Part shown: piece by piece, positions 1-5,567 of the stretch
Position numbering within the stretch: position 1 is the first letter of the stretch
Layout: each line of letters begins with the position of its first letter
Assembly (NCBI GenBank): GCA_022843505.1
Contig: JALHNN010000206.1
Location: forward strand, 1 to 5,567
Direction: 5' to 3'
Length of the DNA stretch: 5,567 bases
From: Sulfuritalea sp.
Lineage (GTDB): Bacteria; Pseudomonadota; Gammaproteobacteria; Burkholderiales; Rhodocyclaceae
Position numbers and translations under genes: made by a program
Notes under the pieces: model-generated
What the model was told of the DNA's origin: nothing
The model's input: only the letters and a program-made list of their open reading frames with translations
Databases searched by the model: none

Positions 1-768
1 CATAGCCTCGGACAAACCCGGCGAGGGGCTTTCCTCGACCAACTTCTGATTACGCCGTTGGGAAGAGCAGTCACGCTCACCAAGGTGCAGAACGTTGTCT
101 CCATCCGACAGGATCTGAATCTCGACATGCCGGATGTTGACGAGATATTTCTCCAAATACATGGAGCCATCGCCGAAGGCTGCTTTCGCTTCCCGTGACG
201 CATCATCGAAATGTCCGACAAGACTGGCTTTGTGTTCGACGATACGCATGCCGCGCCCGCCCCCTCCGGCCACGGCCTTCAGGATGACGGGATAACCTAT
301 CGTTTCAGCGACAGCCAGCGCGGCCTCGGCCGACTCCACAATTCCCGAAGAGCCCGGCGTTATCGGCATGCCGGCGGCCAACGCCATCGTGCGCGCAGAC
401 GCCTTGTCTCCCATTGTCGCAATCACATCGCTTGATGGTCCAATGAAGATGATTTCCTGCTGCTCGCAAAGCCGTGCAAATGAAGCGTTCTCCGACAAAA
501 ATCCGTAGCCGGGATGGATGGCATCTGCGTTGAACGCCTTCGCTGCCTCGATCACAATATCTGCCCTGAGATAGCTCTCGCTTGAACGCGCAGGGCCAAT
601 GCAGACGGCATGGTCAGCAAGTTGCACGGCCATTGTATTGCGGTCGGCTTCGGAATAGACCTGTACCACCTCGATGCCAAGCTCACGGCAGGCTCGCTGA
701 ATGCGCACCGCGATTTCGCCGCGATTAGCGATAAGCACCCGGCGAATCGGGGGTGTGGGATTTTTCAT
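1..768 (-). CDS. accC: Biotin carboxylase subunit of acyl-CoA (acetyl-CoA) carboxylase, partial (C-terminus beyond window)
   Basis: This enzyme carboxylates the biotin of BCCP using ATP and bicarbonate, the first half-reaction of biotin-dependent acyl-CoA carboxylases in the cytoplasm. Translating the minus strand from the ATG at 768 gives 256 uninterrupted residues that run off the window; the family is usually about 450 residues. Visible landmarks are the N-terminal RRVLIANRGEIAVRI block, IHPGYGFLSEN, MGDK (119-122, Lys122), Lys164 followed by the ATP-grasp glycine loop GGGGRGM (168-174), HVEIQ (His214) and ERDCSSQRRNQK (231-242). These correspond to E. coli AccC Lys116, Lys159 and His209. 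The later catalytic glutamates and arginine lie outside the window. The start is set by an AAGGA site overlapping the accB stop, 7 nt from the ATG. It is co-transcribed with accB. No frameshift or missing residue is seen in the visible part. Whether the holoenzyme carboxylates acetyl-CoA or another substrate cannot be told without the carboxyltransferase. Confidence 0.95.
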   Translation of the reverse strand, partial: MKNPTPPIRRVLIANRGEIAVRIQRACRELGIEVVQVYSEADRNTMAVQLADHAVCIGPARSSESYLRADIVIEAAKAFNADAIHPGYGFLSENASFARLCEQQEIIFIGPSSDVIATMGDKASARTMALAAGMPITPGSSGIVESAEAALAVAETIGYPVILKAVAGGGGRGMRIVEHKASLVGHFDDASREAKAAFGDGSMYLEKYLVNIRHVEIQILSDGDNVLHLGERDCSSQRRNQKLVEESPSPGLSEAM

Positions 769-775
769 TAGATGA

Positions 776-780
776 TCCTT
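776..780 (-). promoter_or_regulatory. Ribosome binding site of accC, overlapping the accB stop codon
   Basis: On the minus strand the accB stop TAA continues into TAAGGATC, so the AAGGA core shares two bases with the stop codon and sits 7 nt before the accC ATG. This arrangement implies translational coupling of accC to accB, which would help keep the two subunits in balance. The site decides the accC start. Confidence 0.75.
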
Positions 781-1291
781 AGCGGACTGAGATGACAAAC
801 AGTTCCTGGCCGTGCTCGACCATCTCGGCATCTGCGACCAGTATTTCTGCGATTACTCCGTGCCATTCAGCTTTTATGGCGGTCATCAGTTTCATGACTT
901 CGATAATGCATATCTGATCGCCGGGAGATACCGACTGGCCAACGGTGACAAAGGGTTTAGCCCCCGGCTCCGGCGCGTGGTAGACGGTCCCGACCATTGG
1001 GGACTTAACCACTGAAAGACCTTCGGTAGGCACCCGTGGCGCTGTTTCGACGGGAGCAGGTCGCGCAGACTTTGCTTCATCGCCAGAATGATGATTAACC
1101 ACCGGTGAATCGGAGGGCGCTGCCGGGGAGGGTCGGTTCGCTGATGCACTTTCCAGCGGTGAGCGATCGTTGCGTCGCAGTTCGACTTCGAGATTCCCGG
1201 TACGCAGACGAATCTCGCTAAAGTTTGATGATGACTTTATTAGTTCAACGAGCTGAAGTACGTCCTGAAAATCTATCTTTCCGTTACTCAC
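779..1291 (-). CDS. accB: Biotin carboxyl carrier protein of acyl-CoA (acetyl-CoA) carboxylase
   Basis: BCCP carries the carboxybiotin between biotin carboxylase and carboxyltransferase. The 170-residue protein has the typical three-part layout. An N-terminal helical segment (about 1-40) comes first. A Pro/Ala/Ser-rich flexible linker (about 44-90) follows. The C-terminal biotinyl/lipoyl domain (about 93-170) contains SPMVGTVY, APEPGAKPF (106-114, the thumb loop typical of AccB rather than stand-alone biotinyl domains) and the biotinylation site EVMKLM with Lys134 as the biotin acceptor. The site has Val132 where the commonest form (EAMKMM) has Ala. The start is GTG at 1291: a TAA codon directly precedes it in frame and the next in-frame Met is residue 99, so no upstream start exists. 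A GAAGGGA site lies 7 nt ahead. accC follows after 10 bp. The length is close to E. coli AccB (156), so the gene looks complete. Confidence 0.95.
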   Translation of the reverse strand: MSNGKIDFQDVLQLVELIKSSSNFSEIRLRTGNLEVELRRNDRSPLESASANRPSPAAPSDSPVVNHHSGDEAKSARPAPVETAPRVPTEGLSVVKSPMVGTVYHAPEPGAKPFVTVGQSVSPGDQICIIEVMKLMTAIKAEWHGVIAEILVADAEMVEHGQELFVISVR

Positions 1292-1298
1292 TTAGTTT

Positions 1299-1304
1299 TC
1301 CCTT
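1299..1304 (-). promoter_or_regulatory. Ribosome binding site of accB (GTG start)
   Basis: The minus strand reads GAAGGGAAAACTAA immediately before the GTG start. AAGGGA is an imperfect Shine-Dalgarno sequence 7 nt from the start. Its first two bases fall inside the downstream arm (1303-1309) of an inverted repeat whose partner is at 1330-1336, so pairing in the leader RNA could partly hide it. Confidence 0.55.
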
Positions 1305-1348
1305 CGCAAAATGGGTAAGCAGATGTCTCTTGCGAAATTTCGCTTACC
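1303..1348 (-). repeat. Interleaved inverted repeats in the accB leader
   Basis: Three self-complementary elements overlap here. GGTAAGC (1314-1320) pairs with GCTTACC (1342-1348). TTCGCAA (1303-1309) pairs with TTGCGAA (1330-1336). GCGAAATTTCGC (1332-1343) is a perfect 12-bp palindrome. In the accB transcript the arms occur in the order A-B-A'-B', which cannot form a single simple hairpin. It must be either a pseudoknot or alternative structures. The last arm runs into the accB ribosome binding site. The repeats are seen directly. A role as an RNA switch, or as a multi-site protein operator (TTCGC occurs three times counting both strands), is inference. Confidence 0.6.
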
Positions 1349-1350
1349 GA

Positions 1351-1366
1351 CACAGAAGTGACTGTG
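1351..1366. repeat. Short inverted repeat CACAG-N6-CTGTG
   Basis: The perfect 5-bp arms CACAG (1351-1355) and CTGTG (1362-1366) flank six bases. The element sits just downstream of the predicted accB -10 box, at the expected transcription start, where a repressor site would act. The arms are short enough to arise by chance. It does not match the CRP consensus. Confidence 0.3.
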
Positions 1367-1373
1367 GATGAAA

Positions 1374-1401
1374 TATTTACACACATTTTTCAAAAAGGCA
1401 A
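1374..1401 (-). promoter_or_regulatory. Candidate sigma70-type promoter for accBC
   Basis: On the minus strand TTGCCT (1401-1396, four of six bases match the -35 consensus) is separated by 16 nt from TAAATA (1379-1374, a weak -10 box). Transcription would begin near 1367, giving an accB leader of roughly 75 nt that contains the interleaved repeats. It overlaps the candidate promoter of the opposite operon, which would make the two compete. This is a by-eye match only. Confidence 0.3.
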
Positions 1402-1407
1402 TAGAAT
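1378..1407 (+). promoter_or_regulatory. Candidate sigma70-type promoter for the BKACE operon
   Basis: TACACA (1378-1383, four of six bases match the -35 consensus) is followed after 18 nt by TAGAAT (1402-1407, five of six match the -10 consensus). Transcription would start near 1414 and leave a leader of about 70 nt. The palindrome at 1423-1433 then lies just downstream of the start, a usual position for a repressor site. This is a by-eye match only. Confidence 0.35.
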
Positions 1408-1422
1408 AATGAAAGAAATATG

Positions 1423-1433
1423 TCGTCTGACGA
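1423..1433. promoter_or_regulatory. Putative GntR/FadR-type operator (TCGTCTGACGA)
   Basis: TCGTC and GACGA form a perfect palindrome around a central T. It fits every fixed position of the TNGTNNNACNA pattern described for operators of the FadR subfamily of GntR regulators. ATGTCGT occurs at 1420-1426, covering the left half, and again at 1435-1441, which could provide an extra half-site. It sits between the predicted promoter and the start of the BKACE gene. The match is seen; the regulator is not in this window, so its identity is inferred. Confidence 0.45.
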
Positions 1434-1472
1434 AATGTCGTAGCGCCTCGAAAAAGGTCGCATTCAACCCAG

Positions 1473-1480
1473 AGAAGGAG
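1473..1480 (+). promoter_or_regulatory. Ribosome binding site of the BKACE gene
   Basis: AGAAGGAG ends 5 nt before the ATG at 1486. An in-frame GTG begins at the last base of this site (1480), but using it would place the start inside the Shine-Dalgarno sequence, so the ATG at 1486 is preferred. Confidence 0.85.
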
Positions 1481-1485
1481 TGAAT

Positions 1486-2316
1486 ATGAGCAAACCCGTC
1501 ATCATCACCGCCGCAATCACCGGTGCGTTGCCGCGAAAGAAAGACACGCCGGCGGTGCCAGTGACACCGATGGAGCAGATCGAATCGACTCACGAGGCCT
1601 ACGAAAGCGGCGCATCTCTGGTGCATATCCACGTTCGTGATAGCAACGAAAATCCCAGTTCGGATCCGGACCTTTTTGCTCAAGTCCAGGAAGGCGTTCG
1701 AAAACATTGCCCGGGAATGATTGTGCAGTTCTCAACTGGCGGACGCGGACGCGACCAGGCGGCGCGAGGGTCGATGCTTTACTTACGCCCTGATATGGCA
1801 TCCCTCGCGACGGGTTCGGTCAACTTTCCAAACGGGATTTACGAAAACGCGCCTGAATTTATCGAGGGAATGGCGAAGTCAATGCTGGAGTTTGAGATCA
1901 AGCCGGAAATAGAGGTATTTGATCTAGCCATGCTGTACAACGCAGCAAGCCTTGCGAAAAAGGGCCTGATCAAGGGGCCGCTCCATGTCCAGTTCGTACT
2001 AGGTATCGCCAATGCGCTGCCAGCTCGACGCAGCGTTTTTGATTTCCTGCGTTCAGAACTCGCGGAGGTTCTTCCAGATGCGACATGGGTGGCCGCGGGT
2101 ACCGGACGTCATCAGTGGGAAGTCAACCAATGGTGTCTTGAAGCGGGCGGCCATGTTCGTACAGGGCTCGAGGACAACATCAAGTTTTCACCGGATCGAC
2201 TAGCTGCGAGTAATGCCGAGCTAGTTCGCAAGGTAGCGGACGTCTGTGAAGAATATGGTCGCCATCCCGCCACGCCGGCCGAAGCCAGAGCCATCCTGAA
2301 TCTGCCTGCCGCATGA
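1486..2316 (+). CDS. Beta-keto acid cleavage enzyme, BKACE/DUF849 family (Kce-like)
   Basis: Family members are zinc-dependent cytoplasmic enzymes that react a beta-keto acid with acetyl-CoA to give acetoacetate and a new acyl-CoA; Kce of lysine fermentation is the model. The 276-residue product has the full family length and layout. Zinc ligands are visible in VHIHVRD (His47, His49) and in HVRTGLEDN (Glu229), with Arg225 and Asp230 at the positions of Kce Arg226 and Asp231. STGG (83-86), DMAS (103-106), KPEIEVFD (139-146) and GTGRHQ (205-210) are also typical. Leu15 stands where Kce has Glu14, a residue I recall contacting the substrate amine, so 3-keto-5-aminohexanoate is an unlikely substrate. 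A non-aminated keto acid is more likely; which one is unknown. It is first in an operon with an acylating aldehyde dehydrogenase and acetoacetyl-CoA synthetase, the latter being the expected consumer of its acetoacetate. Automatic annotation would probably call it 3-keto-5-aminohexanoate cleavage protein. Confidence 0.93.
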   Translation: MSKPVIITAAITGALPRKKDTPAVPVTPMEQIESTHEAYESGASLVHIHVRDSNENPSSDPDLFAQVQEGVRKHCPGMIVQFSTGGRGRDQAARGSMLYLRPDMASLATGSVNFPNGIYENAPEFIEGMAKSMLEFEIKPEIEVFDLAMLYNAASLAKKGLIKGPLHVQFVLGIANALPARRSVFDFLRSELAEVLPDATWVAAGTGRHQWEVNQWCLEAGGHVRTGLEDNIKFSPDRLAASNAELVRKVADVCEEYGRHPATPAEARAILNLPAA

Positions 2317-2340
2317 GCCCAAATAATCAAGTCGAGACAA

Positions 2341-2346
2341 AAGGAG
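2341..2346 (+). promoter_or_regulatory. Ribosome binding site of the acylating aldehyde dehydrogenase
   Basis: AAGGAG lies 5 nt before the ATG at 2352, the same spacing as for the BKACE gene. An earlier in-frame ATG at 2313 overlaps the BKACE stop (ATGA). It would add 13 residues, but it has no Shine-Dalgarno sequence and the added residues do not look like part of the family, so the start at 2352 is preferred. Confidence 0.8.
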
Positions 2347-2351
2347 TGCTC

Positions 2352-3739
2352 ATGGAAGAAATAACTATGCTGATGGCAAAAGCTCGCGACGCTCAGCAAG
2401 TATATGAAACCTGGTCGCAGGAGCAAGTCGACATTACTGTCGCCGCCGCTGGATGGGCGATCATGGAACCGGGGCGCAACCGCGAACTGGCCGAACTAGC
2501 GGTTAGGGATACGGGCGTTGGAAACGTCGAGGACAAGGTCCGGAAAAATCATCGCAAGACGCTTGGGCTTCTGCGCGATCTCGCCGGGGTGAAATCCGTT
2601 GGCGTGATAGCTGAAAATTCGGAGTTTGGCATTGTCGAGATCGCGCGTCCGGTCGGAGTGGTCTGTGCCATTACCCCATCCACTAACCCTGGGGCGACGC
2701 CTGCAAACAAGATCATAAACGCCCTGAAGGGGCGCAACGCGGTAATTGTTGCCCCCTCGCCAAAGGGATGGAGCACGGCAGATCGGCTGATTTCGTTCAT
2801 GCATGATCAATTCGACCGCATCGGGGCGCCACGCGATCTCGTACAGTTGCTGCCCACACCGATTACCAAGCAGTCGACCGCAGAACTGATGCGCCAATGC
2901 GATCTGGTTGTCGCCACCGGCTCCCAATCCAACGTGCGTGCAGCCTACACCAGTGGCACACCCGCCTTTGGCGTTGGTGCCGGCAACGTGGCTGGCATCG
3001 TTGATGAAACTGCGGACCTCGATGCAGCAGCCGACCGCGTCCTGAGGTCGAAGACCTTCGACAATGCAACCAGCTGTTCCTCGGAGAACAGCCTGGTCAT
3101 CGTAGAGGTCGTCCGTGAAAAAATGCTTGCGGCGCTAGCCGCGCGTGGCGCGGTACTTTTGAATGAAACGCAGAAATCTGTGTTGCAGCAATTGATGTGG
3201 CCGGAGGGCAAGCTGTCCGCCGCCGTGACAGGGAAATCGGCGCAGGTGATTGCCGAGCGAGCGGGGTTTAATGAAATCGCGGCGACTGGCCCCCGTATTC
3301 TGATGGTCGATGAGAACGGCTTCGGTGCCGAACATCCGTTTTCTGGCGAGAAGCTGAGTCCGGTACTAGCGATCTACACCGCCCGCGACTTCGACGATGC
3401 GGAGCACATTGTCAAGCGAATCTACGCCTGGCAGGGTGCCGGACACTCGGTTGGATTGCACAGCGCGATGTCCGAGCGGGCGCTTCGCCTAGGACTCACA
3501 TTGCCGGTCTCGCGCGTGATCTTCAATCAGGCCCACTGCATTGCCACCGGAGGCAGCTTTGACAACGGTTTGCCCTTTTCGCTGTCCATGGGATGTGGCA
3601 CATGGGGCGGCAACAATTTCTCAGAAAACATGAATTATCGTCATTATCTGAACATAACACGCGTCTCGCAAGCGATAGTTGAGAATGTGCCTAGCGAGAA
3701 AGAGCTGTTTGCTGCACTTTTCGCCACGATCGGCACACC

Positions 3740-3743
<4 letters not shown>
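2352..3743 (+). CDS. CoA-acylating aldehyde dehydrogenase, SauS/sulfoacetaldehyde dehydrogenase-like
   Basis: This enzyme should interconvert an aldehyde plus CoA and NAD(P)+ with an acyl-CoA and NAD(P)H. The 463-residue protein has the length and architecture of single-domain acylating dehydrogenases (EutE, SucD, SauS and the N-terminal half of AdhE). ITPSTNP (107-113) is the coenzyme-domain signature. Cys242 in FDNATSCSSEN is the catalytic thiol. HPFSGEKLSPVLA, NQAHCIATGGSFDNG and MGCGTWGGN (413-421) complete the C-terminal part. The combination of TSCSSENS around the cysteine with the GCGTWGG and NYRHYLN ending resembles sequences annotated as sulfoacetaldehyde dehydrogenase (acylating). 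That group is broad and the true substrate is unproven. It lies 35 bp after the BKACE gene and overlaps aacS by 4 bases. In this context it may act on the acyl-CoA released by BKACE or generate one for it. Both partners could be fed by a beta-keto acid with a small polar side chain. Confidence 0.88.

Positions 3744-5567
<1,824 letters not shown>

Larger units (their letters stand above)
1292..1485. promoter_or_regulatory. Divergent intergenic regulatory region between accBC and the BKACE operon
   Basis: This is the only long non-coding stretch. It is distinctly more AT-rich than its flanks, especially at 1370-1420. That part contains the palindrome AAATATTT (1371-1378) and a run of five T, one C and five A (1386-1396), which are typical of bendable promoter DNA. 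No small ORF with a convincing ribosome binding site was seen. The two transcription units start from opposite ends, so both promoters must lie here or very close by. Individual candidate elements (promoters, palindromes, leader repeats) are listed separately. Confidence 0.8.

Noticed and set aside
211..435. Plus-strand open frame of 74 codons inside accC
   Set aside because: It lies opposite the conserved ATP-grasp region of accC, has an Arg-rich low-complexity tail and no family resemblance.
1351..1366. CRP-binding site
   Set aside because: The CACAG/CTGTG arms resemble part of the consensus, but the TGTGA-N6-TCACA arrangement is absent.
1371..1396. AAATATTT and T5-C-A5 palindromes as a possible terminator or origin element
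   Set aside because: There is no GC-rich stem with a following T run, and a terminator makes no sense between divergent genes. They are better read as AT-rich promoter DNA.
1480..1485. GTG start two codons upstream for the BKACE protein
   Set aside because: It begins at the last base of the AGAAGGAG ribosome binding site, so it cannot use that site; the ATG at 1486 can.
1390..1707. Minus-strand open frame of 105 codons extending from the intergenic region into the BKACE gene
   Set aside because: It runs antisense to a well-conserved gene, has unnatural composition with no recognisable domain and no convincing ribosome binding site.
2313..2351. Longer start for the acylating aldehyde dehydrogenase (ATG overlapping the BKACE stop)
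   Set aside because: It has no ribosome binding site and the 13 extra residues are not family-like. The ATG at 2352 has AAGGAG at ideal spacing.
2496..2927. Minus-strand open frame of 143 codons inside the aldehyde dehydrogenase gene
   Set aside because: It is antisense to the conserved coenzyme-binding region, with no domain and no ribosome binding site seen.

Overview
The window looks like a chromosomal or megaplasmid catabolic/accessory locus from a moderately GC-rich proteobacterium. Alpha- or betaproteobacteria fit best, judged only from protein style and base composition by eye; the species cannot be determined here. Coding density is high: there are five protein genes in two divergent transcription units, and the only sizeable non-coding stretch is the intergenic region of about 190 bp at 1292-1485. 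No rRNA, tRNA, CRISPR array, insertion sequence or terminator was seen.

Left unit (minus strand): accB, the biotin carboxyl carrier protein, is followed 10 bp later by accC, the biotin carboxylase, which runs off the left edge after 256 residues. They form the carboxylation half of a biotin-dependent acyl-CoA carboxylase. No carboxyltransferase genes are visible, so the acceptor is not proven.

Right unit (plus strand): a beta-keto acid cleavage enzyme (BKACE/DUF849, Kce-like), a CoA-acylating aldehyde dehydrogenase related to the SauS/sulfoacetaldehyde dehydrogenase group, and acetoacetyl-CoA synthetase (aacS, running off the right edge after 609 residues). The first two are 35 bp apart and the last two overlap by 4 bases (ATGA), so this is very probably one operon. 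It reads as a short pathway. BKACE exchanges a beta-keto acid plus acetyl-CoA for an acyl-CoA plus acetoacetate. AacS activates acetoacetate to acetoacetyl-CoA for thiolysis. The acylating dehydrogenase interconverts an acyl-CoA and its aldehyde. The beta-keto acid itself is unknown. Leu15 stands where the amine-binding Glu14 of Kce would be, which argues against 3-keto-5-aminohexanoate.

The divergent intergenic region holds the most interesting non-coding signals. One is an 11-bp palindrome fitting the FadR-type GntR operator pattern, in the leader of the right operon. The other is a set of interleaved, mutually exclusive inverted repeats in the accB leader, one arm of which enters the accB ribosome binding site. 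Both are sequence observations with inferred function. I found no clear evidence of an entirely new type of system; the best novelty candidates are the undefined BKACE-dehydrogenase-AacS pathway and the accB leader.
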